Positions 1 through 7,518 of a stretch of DNA of 64,000 nucleotides are shown here, one piece after another. Position numbers and translations under genes: made by a program. Every line of letters starts with the position of its first letter. The first letter of the stretch is position 1. Source of the DNA: Candidatus Saccharibacteria bacterium oral taxon 488 (GTDB lineage: Bacteria > Patescibacteriota > Saccharimonadia > Saccharimonadales > Saccharimonadaceae); the NCBI GenBank assembly GCA_010202645.1, contig CP047920.1:682001-746000 (forward strand), read 5' to 3'. Below the pieces are notes generated by a model. It was not told the origin of the DNA, made no database searches, and saw only the letters and a program-made list of their open reading frames with translations.

Positions 1-1
1 T

Positions 2-568
2 TCTGATATTCTCACCCCTACCGCAAACTCTCCGCGCATCATCCATATCGCTGGCCGTAGTGGCTCTGGTAAATCAACCATCGTCAAACAACTCCGCAAG
101 CGGCTGGATGAGCTCAACATTAATTCAATTACTATGTCAACTGATGACTATCATCGTGGGGCAACCTATCTTTATTACCGCAATAATCATCAGCCATGGC
201 GGCACTGGGATGACCCGTTTGTATACGACACCGAAACAATGGCCGTCGATCTACAAAACCTCATTAATGATAAGGAGATATACCATCGCCACATGAATTG
301 GCAAACCGCGGAGCCATATATAGCGGGTACGCTTAGCCCAGCAGAAGTAATTATCGTTGAGGGGATCTACGCCAAATCACCTGATATTATCACCGATAAT
401 AGCCTCGTCTACGAAATACCAACCCCAATCGCCACCTGTATTGGTCGGCGTATCCTGCGCGACCTTAACGAACGTCCGCAATTTTGCGACCCCTCGGAAA
501 ATCTACTCTATTTATTGAGTGAGGCCGAGCCAGCATATCATGCTCAACAGCAACCAACCAATGCCTGA
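2..568 (+). CDS. Uridine kinase-like P-loop kinase, 5' end missing
   Basis: The frame is open from the window edge, so the start lies outside. It reads a Walker A motif (GRSGSGKST) at about residues 18-26, then a TDDYHRG segment and a WDDP segment, the layout of uridine kinase and phosphoribulokinase-like proteins, which transfer phosphate from ATP to a nucleoside or sugar. A later IIVEGIYA segment fits the Walker B strand (uridine kinases have a similar VILEG). About 188 residues are visible, near full length for the family. The 3' end overlaps the convergent trmB by 25 bases. The exact substrate cannot be told. Confidence 0.75.
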   Translation, partial: SDILTPTANSPRIIHIAGRSGSGKSTIVKQLRKRLDELNINSITMSTDDYHRGATYLYYRNNHQPWRHWDDPFVYDTETMAVDLQNLINDKEIYHRHMNWQTAEPYIAGTLSPAEVIIVEGIYAKSPDIITDNSLVYEIPTPIATCIGRRILRDLNERPQFCDPSENLLYLLSEAEPAYHAQQQPTNA

Positions 569-1254
569 GGGGATGAGGGCTCACTTTGGCTTTCATTAAT
601 CCGATGGTCGACTGCTCGCACAAACCCAATCGCCTTCCCCTCGCCAACCCACCGCTGTTCGTAGGTTGTCATGATTCGGGCATCGCTCTCCTCATCAAGT
701 CGCTCCAATTCGTGCAGATCAAACGTTAGCTCCCGAAGCTGCCAGCCAGCCACCACCAGCTGCTCCAAGCTCCAACAGAAAAAGTCGTGATCATCGTGCT
801 TGAGTAGTAGCTCGCCGCCCTCATCAAGCAACTTTGCGTACTGCGTTAAAAAATGCGGGTGCGTCAAACGCCGACCGCTGGAGTGCTGGCGTGGAAATGG
901 ATCGGGGAAAGTGACCCACAACTGACTGAGTGATCCAGCCTCACATAACTCACCCAGCTGATCCGCCCGCGCCCGCACGAACCAGATGTTCGTGAGGCCA
1001 CGCCGCTCGGCCACGCGCGCCCCTTTCTGCAGTCGATCGGCCTTAACATCAACCGCCAGAAACCGCTGCTCGGGATGGCGCGCCGCCAGCTCGACACTAA
1101 ACAGTCCCGTTCCCGCACCGACCTCCAGCACATCAATCGACCGCGGTGCCCACTCATCATACTCAAAACAAAGCGGCGAATTGTTAAATAACGCAAATTT
1201 ATACTTCTTGCGCCGCCGAGTGATAACGAATTGATTTGGATCGACAAAACTCAT
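544..1254 (-). CDS. trmB: tRNA (guanine-N7-)-methyltransferase TrmB
   Basis: Makes m7G46 in tRNA using S-adenosylmethionine. The SAM-binding motif VLEVGAGTGLFSVELA is near residue 45, followed by an acidic AVDVKADRL strand and the family signature TFPDPFPRQHS, where the PDPWPKxRH-type segment holds catalytic and tRNA-binding residues. Length of about 236 residues fits the family. Three in-frame ATGs exist (1299, 1263, 1254). I chose 1254 because a TATAAT box ends 7 bases before it, while the box overlaps the 1263 ATG and the 1299 ATG lies inside mscS. Convergent 25-base overlap with the upstream kinase gene. Confidence 0.9.
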   Translation of the reverse strand: MSFVDPNQFVITRRRKKYKFALFNNSPLCFEYDEWAPRSIDVLEVGAGTGLFSVELAARHPEQRFLAVDVKADRLQKGARVAERRGLTNIWFVRARADQLGELCEAGSLSQLWVTFPDPFPRQHSSGRRLTHPHFLTQYAKLLDEGGELLLKHDDHDFFCWSLEQLVVAGWQLRELTFDLHELERLDEESDARIMTTYEQRWVGEGKAIGFVRAVDHRINESQSEPSSPQALVGCC

Positions 1255-1275
1255 ACTTTTCATTATACTAAACTC
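1255..1275. promoter_or_regulatory. Shared divergent -10 element between trmB and mscS
   Basis: The whole gap between the two start codons is 21 bases. On the + strand TATACT (1264-1269) is 6 bases before the mscS ATG. On the - strand TATAAT (1267-1262) is 7 bases before the trmB ATG. The two hexamers overlap by four bases, so one AT-rich core appears to start RNA in both directions, and each -35 region would lie inside the opposite gene. Confidence 0.6.
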
Positions 1276-2178
1276 ATGACGGATACGCTTATCAAACAAC
1301 TGTTAAATTCGTCGCGCTTTGATGAATGGATGACCGAGCATGGACTAGGCTGGCTGGTAAGCGAGCGGATGGTTGAGACAGTCAGCATCGTCATCGGCAC
1401 GGTTATCGTTTATTATCTTGGCCGCATCTTCATTACTTGGGCAATTCGCTACGCGATCCACTCCACCGCCAAGCACCGCTCATGGCACCGCAAAGATATC
1501 GAAAAGCGCGAAAATACGCTGACGCAGCTGATCCGTAGTTTTTGGCGCATCACTATTATTGCCTATATCGCCGCCATGGTCGCCAGTAAGTTATTCTACT
1601 TCGACTTGTCGCCACTGTTTGCCAGCGCCGGCATCATTGGCGTAGCGCTCGGATTCGGTGCGCAGTCACTTGTCAAAGATTTTCTGGCCGGCATCTTTAT
1701 CATCGCTGAAAATCAATACCGAGTCGGCGACGTCGTTGACGTCATGGGTGCGAGCGGCACTGTCGAGCGCGTCGGTACCAGGTCAACCGTGCTCCGCGAT
1801 GCTGACGGTAATGTGCACTACTTACCAAATGGCACCATCCAGCATGTCATCAATAAAACGATGGGGTATAGCATGTCGCGCTTTACCTTGCAGCTCGATC
1901 CAAGCACCGACATTAGCCGCGCCGCTGATATCATCAACGAGACCGGCCAGCAACTGAGCAAGGAAAAGTCTTGGGATAAGAAAATCATTGAACCGCCAAA
2001 ATTTGTCTCCGTCGGTGATATCACCGGCCGCTCGGTTGAATTGATCGTTGCCGGTAAGGTTCAGCCATCCGATCAATGGGCGGTTACCTCAGAGATGCGC
2101 CGCCGGCTCCTCAAAGAATTTGAAAAACAAGAGATCGAACTAGCTGTTATCCCAACAGCGATAACGCATAAAAAGTAA
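1276..2178 (+). CDS. MscS family mechanosensitive channel
   Basis: Small-conductance mechanosensitive channel of the inner membrane that releases solutes on hypo-osmotic shock. About 300 residues with three hydrophobic segments (around residues 30-50, 85-105 and 115-145). The pore helix and its junction to the beta domain are clear: a GFGAQSLVKDFLAG run, then a FIIAENQYRVGDVVDV segment and a YLPNGTI segment typical of MscS. I start at 1276 because a TATACT box sits 6 bases upstream. An in-frame ATG at 1231 lies inside trmB and precedes the promoter. Confidence 0.9.
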   Translation: MTDTLIKQLLNSSRFDEWMTEHGLGWLVSERMVETVSIVIGTVIVYYLGRIFITWAIRYAIHSTAKHRSWHRKDIEKRENTLTQLIRSFWRITIIAYIAAMVASKLFYFDLSPLFASAGIIGVALGFGAQSLVKDFLAGIFIIAENQYRVGDVVDVMGASGTVERVGTRSTVLRDADGNVHYLPNGTIQHVINKTMGYSMSRFTLQLDPSTDISRAADIINETGQQLSKEKSWDKKIIEPPKFVSVGDITGRSVELIVAGKVQPSDQWAVTSEMRRRLLKEFEKQEIELAVIPTAITHKK

Positions 2179-2185
2179 TCATAAC

Positions 2186-2602
2186 TCACTCTGACGAACC
2201 GTCTTGACCCTGTGTCGTCGTACTGCCCGCGCCATTGCCACTACCACTGACGCCCAGCTGATCATCGCTTAACACATCGCTAGCAAACGCCCGCGCACCA
2301 TCAGCTTTCTTTTCTTCTTGCTTATATTTTTGTAGAAAATCATCCAGCACTTTGCCCGTCACCTCACCCTGCGCCTCAAACATGTCTCGATTATGATTAT
2401 TGGAATTATCAATCTGCGCTCGATACGGTACATAGTCCGGCCGACTCAAGTCCACTCGGAAAGCATCTGACGAGTAATATAAGTGCATCGATATACCAAC
2501 GAGCACGATCGACACCATGATCACGCTAACTACCATCGTCGGTAACTTATGCTGCATAATTAACTTGGCCATCTGGCAGCCGAGTCGCTTAAACTTATCC
2601 AC
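2186..2602 (-). CDS. Hypothetical single-pass membrane protein
   Basis: About 138 residues. One membrane helix (around residues 23-43, MVVSVIMVSIVLVGISMHLY) follows a short basic N-terminus; the rest is polar, ending in a Gly/Ser/Thr/Gln-rich tail that looks disordered. The start is a GTG at 2602 (alternative GTG at 2608), with GGAGGT four bases upstream, overlapping the stop of the preceding gene by 8 bases. The two genes are therefore probably co-translated and may work together at the membrane. No family recognised. Confidence 0.6.
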   Translation of the reverse strand: MDKFKRLGCQMAKLIMQHKLPTMVVSVIMVSIVLVGISMHLYYSSDAFRVDLSRPDYVPYRAQIDNSNNHNRDMFEAQGEVTGKVLDDFLQKYKQEEKKADGARAFASDVLSDDQLGVSGSGNGAGSTTTQGQDGSSE

Positions 2603-3137
2603 GACCACCTCCGCTCGATAGCTTCACTTTGAGCTGCTCTACCGCCACACGATAATCCGCCGCCAGTTTACTCATCGTCGTCACCGACTCACTGACCTGT
2701 CGACGTGCGTCGCGCGTCTTGATCAGCTGTGCGTAAAATTCGCCCGGTTTGTCGGTACAATCTGTCTTGACCAACGCCGTCAAGTTGGACTCATACTCAT
2801 TGTACTGCTGGGCAAACGCCTTGCGCGCCTCCTCGTAGTCGCGAGCGATCATCACCATCCGCGAGCTATCAATCTGCGCCAATGCCAAGCGGCTATTTAG
2901 TTTGGCAATGAGATTAGTCGATATCGTGTTGTATGCTTGGCCGGCGTTAACCCGCAGCAAGGCATCGTTATGCTGAATCCGCTGCAATGTCGAACGAATG
3001 GACTGACACTGACTGCGGATCAGATGGAGCGGCGGCGAACTCAGCGCAGTCTGTGCTACAGCAATACCCGACCGTATCATTACGCCGGCCAGGCTAATAC
3101 CGCACACAAAAAACGCGAGACTACGAAGATGTTTCAT
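2595..3137 (-). CDS. Hypothetical exported coiled-coil protein
   Basis: 180 residues beginning with a signal peptide or signal anchor (MKHLRSLAFFVCGISLAGVM, with a possible cleavage site after AVAQTA). The mature part is polar and helical with two cysteines (QCQS and DCTD), and ends in a GGGRG tail. GATAAT lies 7 bases before the ATG, so the mRNA is probably leaderless. It is followed by an overlapping membrane-protein gene. Probably an extracytoplasmic helical protein; function unknown. Confidence 0.6.
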   Translation of the reverse strand: MKHLRSLAFFVCGISLAGVMIRSGIAVAQTALSSPPLHLIRSQCQSIRSTLQRIQHNDALLRVNAGQAYNTISTNLIAKLNSRLALAQIDSSRMVMIARDYEEARKAFAQQYNEYESNLTALVKTDCTDKPGEFYAQLIKTRDARRQVSESVTTMSKLAADYRVAVEQLKVKLSSGGGRG

Positions 3138-3180
3138 CTTTTTTATTATCTCGCGTTTTTGCGTTTAGGTCAAACTGCTA

Positions 3181-3456
3181 CTACGACTTCTTGAAATGCT
3201 TTTCCGTATCGGCTTTGACGGTACGAGCAGTTCCAGTAACGACATCGCCAACTTTCTGAGCACCTGCCTTGACCGCTTCAGCACTGTCTTTAGCGGCGGC
3301 CTGGGCTTTTTTGGCAGTCTTGACAGTGGCAGTTTTTAGCTCGCCAGCTTTTTTCTTGATGTCAGCACGAGTTTCCTTGCCACTTTTTGGTGCGGTCAAA
3401 ATACCAGCCGCGAAACCAGCCGCTGCGGCGCCGAGAACTGTTAATACTTTTTTCAT
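3181..3456 (-). CDS. YtxH-like small protein
   Basis: 91 residues. The N-terminus is a Gly/Ala-rich hydrophobic stretch (VLGAAAAGFAAGILTAPKSG) followed by KETRADIKKKAGEL and a long Ala/Lys helix, the pattern of YtxH-domain proteins, which are small stress-associated membrane-anchored proteins of unknown mechanism. An AAGGAGA site lies 7 bases upstream. It follows the 73-residue membrane protein by 50 bases and likely shares its promoter. Confidence 0.75.
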   Translation of the reverse strand: MKKVLTVLGAAAAGFAAGILTAPKSGKETRADIKKKAGELKTATVKTAKKAQAAAKDSAEAVKAGAQKVGDVVTGTARTVKADTEKHFKKS

Positions 3457-3506
3457 ATAATATCTCCTTGTTTGTTTCTATTAAATTAATATATGGAACA
3501 GATTGA

Positions 3507-3728
3507 CTATTTTTTGCGAAAGAGTTGCACAACTTCAGTAAATAATTTTACTGGAGACAACCACTCAGTCGCTTGAGCGATGTTAGACACCGCCGTTTCA
3601 GCTTGGTTGACGAGGCGCTTGAGCTTCGTCAGCAGTGAAATTATTACACCGAACAAGACGATAATCGTCACCGAGTGAATAATAATCACTACGGTCATCA
3701 GTATAATAACTGTTTGCATGTCTTCCAT
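3507..3728 (-). CDS. Small membrane protein, DUF948-like
   Basis: 73 residues: one long membrane helix (about residues 5-33, rich in Ile/Val) then an amphipathic helix (LTKLKRLVNQAETAVSNIAQ). Such a TM-plus-coil layout, next to a YtxH-like gene, is common for DUF948-type proteins in Firmicutes and related groups. A good ribosome site (AAAGGAAAGGT) stands directly before the ATG at 3728; a second ATG at 3719 is less well placed. First gene of a two-gene unit with a full promoter upstream. Confidence 0.65.
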   Translation of the reverse strand: MEDMQTVIILMTVVIIIHSVTIIVLFGVIISLLTKLKRLVNQAETAVSNIAQATEWLSPVKLFTEVVQLFRKK

Positions 3729-3773
3729 ACCTTTCCTTTGTTACTGTTTATGTTTGTCGTATTGACTGTGGCT

Positions 3774-3802
3774 ATGATAGCATAGGCGGTTTGAAATGTC
3801 AA
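3774..3802 (-). promoter_or_regulatory. Sigma70-type promoter for the YtxH operon
   Basis: On the - strand TTGACA (3802-3797), a 17-base spacer, then TATCAT (3779-3774) preceded by TGC, an extended -10. This is one of the few promoters in the window with a near-consensus -35 and a real 5' leader (about 40 bases) before a gene with a ribosome binding site. Confidence 0.7.
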
Positions 3803-3822
3803 TAGCTTAGCGCTCTGTTCTG

Positions 3823-4587
3823 TCACTTTGCAGTAATGAGACCGTCCCGTCGCAGACCATCCAGTGCCGCCGCAAATCGCGGATCATCCTGTAGCTCGGC
3901 GGTAATTTCGGCCAGCGACTGCCCGCCAACATATCGACGCAAAATCTCACCGCGCATCTGGCGGAGACTGCCAGTGAATTGCGATTGCCTGGCGTAATGG
4001 CGACTGGCGGACAATTTACCCTTTCCCTGAGATTTGAGCTCACTACCATAGTCCATTAGTGCCCAAAACCACTGGCGCGGATTTGCCCGGTCCATCGTCC
4101 GCTCGACAATGGGCAGTATGTCACGATCCGCGACTGCCGTCTGGTCCGCAAAGAAATGATTGAGATAGACTGTGCGAATATTGGTCTCAATGAACGGCGT
4201 TGGTACTTGGTAAGTATAGTTCATGATAGCACCAGCAGTATTGACGCCAATGCCCGGCAGCTGGACAAGGTCATGAAGGGTGGCCGCCAGAGCACCACCA
4301 GCGATGGCTCGCGCTGTTTGGTGGAGGTATCGAGCGCGGCGATTATAGCCCAGCCCCTGCCACGCACGCAGTACTTCTGTCAGCTCAGCAGCTGCCAGTG
4401 ATTCAATGTCCGGAAACTTCGCAGTAAACTCGCTGAACTTCGTCAAGACGCGAGCAGCCTGGGTTTGCTGCAGCATCAGCTCACTCACCAACGCATAGTA
4501 GAGCGTTGGCTGATCGCGCCACGGCATTGGTCGGTAGAGCTCGCGGCCTTTTTGGTGGATCAGCGCCTGAAAATCATCAGTCGTCAT
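3823..4587 (-). CDS. MutY-like DNA glycosylase without iron-sulfur cluster
   Basis: HhH-GPD base-excision enzyme. It aligns with MutY: SELMLQQTQA carries the first catalytic Glu, then WQGLGYNRRARYL, and the helix-hairpin-helix LPGIGVNTAGAIMNY. The catalytic Asp of MutY (LDGNVKRV in E. coli) is Glu here (IETNIRTV). The four cysteines that hold the 4Fe-4S cluster are all absent from the matching stretch (GSELKSQGKGKLSASRHYAR), and the C-terminal Nudix-like 8-oxoG domain is missing; instead there is a short helical tail. 254 residues. TATACT lies 6 bases before ATG. Activity on A:8-oxoG is plausible but not certain. Confidence 0.8.
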   Translation of the reverse strand: MTTDDFQALIHQKGRELYRPMPWRDQPTLYYALVSELMLQQTQAARVLTKFSEFTAKFPDIESLAAAELTEVLRAWQGLGYNRRARYLHQTARAIAGGALAATLHDLVQLPGIGVNTAGAIMNYTYQVPTPFIETNIRTVYLNHFFADQTAVADRDILPIVERTMDRANPRQWFWALMDYGSELKSQGKGKLSASRHYARQSQFTGSLRQMRGEILRRYVGGQSLAEITAELQDDPRFAAALDGLRRDGLITAK

Positions 4588-4645
4588 TGCTTTAGTATAC
4601 GCGAATAAAACTCACAACACCTAATTGTGCTATAATGGCACGGTT

Positions 4646-5179
4646 ATGAAAATACTTTTTAGACGATACATTTCGGAATTTGTGTACGGTGCAGTTGATG
4701 GCACAGTCACAACCTTTGCCGTAGTGGCAGCTTCGGCCGGAGCCGGTATTTCCAGTGCAGTTATCCTCATTTTGGGCGTTGCAAATTTAATTGCTGACGG
4801 CTTTTCAATGGGTTCTAGTGCTTACCTGGCAGCCAGCGCCGAACACGAAGAGTCAGCCCGCGATACACAAAAGCGAGCCTCTCCTAAAATCATCGGCGCA
4901 GTCACCTTCCTAGCTTTCGTCGCCGTCGGTAGCGTACCGGTGCTGCCTTACCTGATTGATGTCGTTGCAGTCTCAAAAGTACCAGGCACCACCCTGTTTT
5001 ATGTCAGCTCCGCGCTAACAGCGGTTGCCTTCCTAGCAATTGGCTTCATCAAAGGCAAAGTTGGCAAGCAATCACCATGGCGAGAAGCTGCTATCACCCT
5101 ACTCCTCGGGGCGGTCGCCGCTGGACTGGCGTACTTTGCCGGTGATGTATTGGCGGCGTGGCTGGGTGTTCAGTTATAA
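4646..5179 (+). CDS. VIT1/CCC1 family transporter
   Basis: About 177 residues, a membrane protein of the vacuolar iron transporter (VIT1/CCC1) family, which moves Fe2+ or Mn2+. The family opening EFVYGAVDGTVTTFAVVAAS and the next helix ILGVANLIADGFSMGSSAYL are well conserved. The cytoplasmic metal-binding stretch after AASAEHEESARD is much shorter than in plant VIT1. Five helices are visible. Start at 4646: TGCTATAAT ends 9 bases upstream. An earlier in-frame ATG at 4625 precedes this box and is unlikely. Confidence 0.8.
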   Translation: MKILFRRYISEFVYGAVDGTVTTFAVVAASAGAGISSAVILILGVANLIADGFSMGSSAYLAASAEHEESARDTQKRASPKIIGAVTFLAFVAVGSVPVLPYLIDVVAVSKVPGTTLFYVSSALTAVAFLAIGFIKGKVGKQSPWREAAITLLLGAVAAGLAYFAGDVLAAWLGVQL

Positions 5180-5190
5180 TCAATAGCGTG

Positions 5191-5712
5191 TCAGATGCCA
5201 CCGAGTAATCTTTCCCGGTACGCCCAGGCCTCATCATACGATAGATACGGTACACTATCTGTTACATTATTGAGAGATCCCTTTGGTAGTTTTTGCGCTT
5301 GCGCCATAAAGTATACAGCGGGCCTGCCAAATTTCCCGTAATCCCAATTACGAGGGGCGTATTCATCAAGAAACCGTGTTACAGCAACTGCCGCGAACCC
5401 GTACTTAGCGTATTTACGACATAAATCCTCACCAAAACAATCTAATTTTGTCACTCCAAAAGATAACACCGACGGCATCATAATGTCTAGCGACTGTTTC
5501 ACAGGGTTTTGTCTTGAACTAAAGATATTTGCCAAATTATCCCCCTCAAGAGCAAACCCAGCCTGATCATTATACATAAGAACCGTCACCATCATTTCGT
5601 AATTAACCTGTGAGTAATCAGACAAAAAACACCCCCTGCTATCACCAGCCATAGCTTGTTTTATTGCCACGTAAAATTCTTCGGCAGTAACGCGACGTAA
5701 TTTCTCGTGCAT
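5191..5712 (-). CDS. Hypothetical protein
   Basis: 173 residues, soluble and mixed alpha/beta in composition, with no clear motif. Central segment KLDCFGEDLCRKYAKYGFAA and aromatic-rich C-terminal half (NWDYGKFGRPAVYFMAQ). A TATAAA-like box precedes the ATG by about 9 bases. It sits alone between the VIT transporter and Nudix genes and converges on the former. I do not recognise a family. Confidence 0.55.
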   Translation of the reverse strand: MHEKLRRVTAEEFYVAIKQAMAGDSRGCFLSDYSQVNYEMMVTVLMYNDQAGFALEGDNLANIFSSRQNPVKQSLDIMMPSVLSFGVTKLDCFGEDLCRKYAKYGFAAVAVTRFLDEYAPRNWDYGKFGRPAVYFMAQAQKLPKGSLNNVTDSVPYLSYDEAWAYRERLLGGI

Positions 5713-5766
5713 CGTGTGAATTTTATATCATACTATAAAAATATGGTCAAATTTATACACCACACA

Positions 5767-6180
5767 TCAATCGAGCCACCACTTCAACAAAAAATCCCGA
5801 TAACCCGGCGCGAGCTTGTCAGTAGCTTCAACTTCTGTCCGCATCAACCAGACTGGTCGTTCCTCGCCGCCATCACACGCTCGGTCCGGTAGTTCAATGT
5901 TACCGTCAACCGTGGCCGTGTAGCCAAGAATAATTTTATGGTCTTTGACGGTACCGCCCTGCGGATCGCGCACATAAAAATCAGCTGGGGTCGCATCAAT
6001 TGTAACGCCCAGCTCCTCGCGTAATTCCCGCCTCAATGCCACGTCAGGCGTTTCACCAGCGTCAATATGCCCGCCCGGCAGGCCAAAACCATCATCGCGC
6101 GGATAATACATCAGCAGCGCCCGCTCGCCATCACTACTATACAACGCCACTTTTACGCTAACTTCGTGTCGATCATACAT
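5767..6180 (-). CDS. Nudix hydrolase
   Basis: Hydrolyses nucleoside diphosphates linked to another moiety. The Nudix box is complete (GHIDAGETPDVALRRELREE, followed by LGV), giving the metal-binding RExxEE core. About 137 residues, typical of single-domain members. Two ATGs (6189 and 6180); TATAGT ends 7 bases before the second and only 3... bases or less from the first codon region, so I prefer 6180 under the leaderless pattern. Substrate cannot be told from sequence. Confidence 0.85.
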   Translation of the reverse strand: MYDRHEVSVKVALYSSDGERALLMYYPRDDGFGLPGGHIDAGETPDVALRRELREELGVTIDATPADFYVRDPQGGTVKDHKIILGYTATVDGNIELPDRACDGGEERPVWLMRTEVEATDKLAPGYRDFLLKWWLD

Positions 6181-6227
6181 CAATGTCACTATACCAAACC
6201 TAGACCCCGACCGGCAAGTAACTTCAC

Positions 6228-7058
6228 TTACCTTGTCTGTTTTTTAGCTATTTGCTCAAAGACGCCATCGCCCAAGAGATGCCGTGCGTAGAAGAGAACT
6301 CTCGCCAATTTACCAACAAGATACCGACGTCGTGGATGCTTACTCTCAATAACTGTCGCTACTGTATACGCAACCACGCTAGGCGGTGACATGGTCCTAT
6401 ATGACTGAGATAAGTTGTGCGATATTGCCTTTGCCACGCCGCTATAGGCACCATTTGACGAATAACGAGTAAGCGGCTCTTCAGCTAATTTGTAGAAATT
6501 TGTAGCGATCAAGCCAGGCTCAATTATCACAAGCTTGATGTTGTATTCCTGCAGCTCTAGCCGCAAGCTATCGGAAAACCCCTCGATAGCGTGCTTTGAA
6601 GCATGATACCAGGCACCGAGCGGAAAATACACTCTGCCTCCAACCGATGACATATTAATAATCAAGCCCGAACCCGCCTCTCTCATGCTAGGCAGCACAA
6701 GCTGCGTCAGCCTAGCCAACCCAAATACATTCACCTCAAACTGCCTGCGGGCCTGTTCAATTGGAATATCCTCTACCGCCCCCAGTAATCCATAGCCAGC
6801 ATTATTGATAAGTACATCTATTCTTCCCTGTTCGTCACAAATCTTTTTTACCGCAGCCTCAAGTGATTTTTCATCTTTCATATCACCTGGTATTGGCCGA
6901 AGGCCTTTAATTTCTTGAAGCACCTCACTATTTCGAGCAAATCCGTACACTATGTGGCCTTTCTGCAAAAGCAGCTCGGCGGTCGCTCTTCCGATACCGC
7001 TGGATGCTCCAGTAATTAACACTACTTTATGATTTGAATTATACTTTTTTCTACTCAT
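6228..7058 (-). CDS. Short-chain dehydrogenase/reductase
   Basis: Classical SDR oxidoreductase with NAD(P) binding: TGASSGIG near the N-terminus, the INNAGYG segment, and the catalytic Tyr-x3-Lys as YHASK, with a Ser in the preceding strand (MSSVGG). About 276 residues. Start chosen at 7058 because TATACT ends 6 bases upstream; the longer frame to 7124 would run through the operator and into merR. Divergent from merR, whose product probably controls it. Confidence 0.85.
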   Translation of the reverse strand: MSRKKYNSNHKVVLITGASSGIGRATAELLLQKGHIVYGFARNSEVLQEIKGLRPIPGDMKDEKSLEAAVKKICDEQGRIDVLINNAGYGLLGAVEDIPIEQARRQFEVNVFGLARLTQLVLPSMREAGSGLIINMSSVGGRVYFPLGAWYHASKHAIEGFSDSLRLELQEYNIKLVIIEPGLIATNFYKLAEEPLTRYSSNGAYSGVAKAISHNLSQSYRTMSPPSVVAYTVATVIESKHPRRRYLVGKLARVLFYARHLLGDGVFEQIAKKQTR

Positions 7059-7064
7059 AATAGT

Positions 7065-7096
7065 AGTATAATCTATGGAGTATACTCTATAGTCAA
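7065..7096 (-). promoter_or_regulatory. MerR-type promoter and operator of the SDR gene
   Basis: On the - strand TTGACT (7096-7091) and TATACT (7070-7065) are 20 bases apart, longer than the usual 17. Inside the spacer lies a palindrome (7073-7092, CTATGGAGTATACTCTATAG, one mismatch per half). An over-long spacer with a centred dyad is the hallmark of promoters twisted into activity by MerR proteins. On the + strand TATAAT (7067-7072) overlaps the same place and may serve merR. Confidence 0.75.
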
Positions 7097-7122
7097 TAGG
7101 TAATGATGAGGGAGGTTTTACC

Positions 7123-7473
7123 ATGCTAATTCATCAACTTTCCAAAAAATCTAGTGTTTCTATTGATACCATTCGTTACTATACAAAACTCGGTATTTTA
7201 CCGGTAACACAACGTCCTGCTGGAAGCCGCAGTTATTCAGACTACGACGAGAGTGCACTCGAGTACCTCACGGAAATACGCCTCGCTAAGTCAGCAGGCT
7301 TTACGCTGATGGAGATCAAGCAATACATCAAGGAATGGAATGACGGCCAGATTACACCCGATACGGCTATTGATATATTGCATAAAAAGATTGCGATGGT
7401 ACGAAAGAAAAAGTCTGAGCTTGATGCAATAGAAGCGATATTAAAAAGCAAAATAACACAGCTCCATTCCTAG
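7123..7473 (+). CDS. MerR family transcriptional regulator
   Basis: 116 residues. N-terminal winged helix-turn-helix (IHQLSKKSSVSIDTIRYYTK, then LGIL) is diagnostic of MerR regulators, followed by the second helix pair and a C-terminal dimer coiled coil (KKIAMVRKKKSELDAIEAIL). It has no cysteine, so it is not a typical metal or redox sensor. GGGAGG stands 7 bases before the ATG, and the gene has a leader of about 45 bases. Likely represses or activates the divergent SDR gene and itself through the shared dyad. Confidence 0.88.
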   Translation: MLIHQLSKKSSVSIDTIRYYTKLGILPVTQRPAGSRSYSDYDESALEYLTEIRLAKSAGFTLMEIKQYIKEWNDGQITPDTAIDILHKKIAMVRKKKSELDAIEAILKSKITQLHS

Positions 7474-7518
7474 CTACATTGCCATAATTGAGCATCTGCT
7501 ACCTACTTTGGGAGGCTA

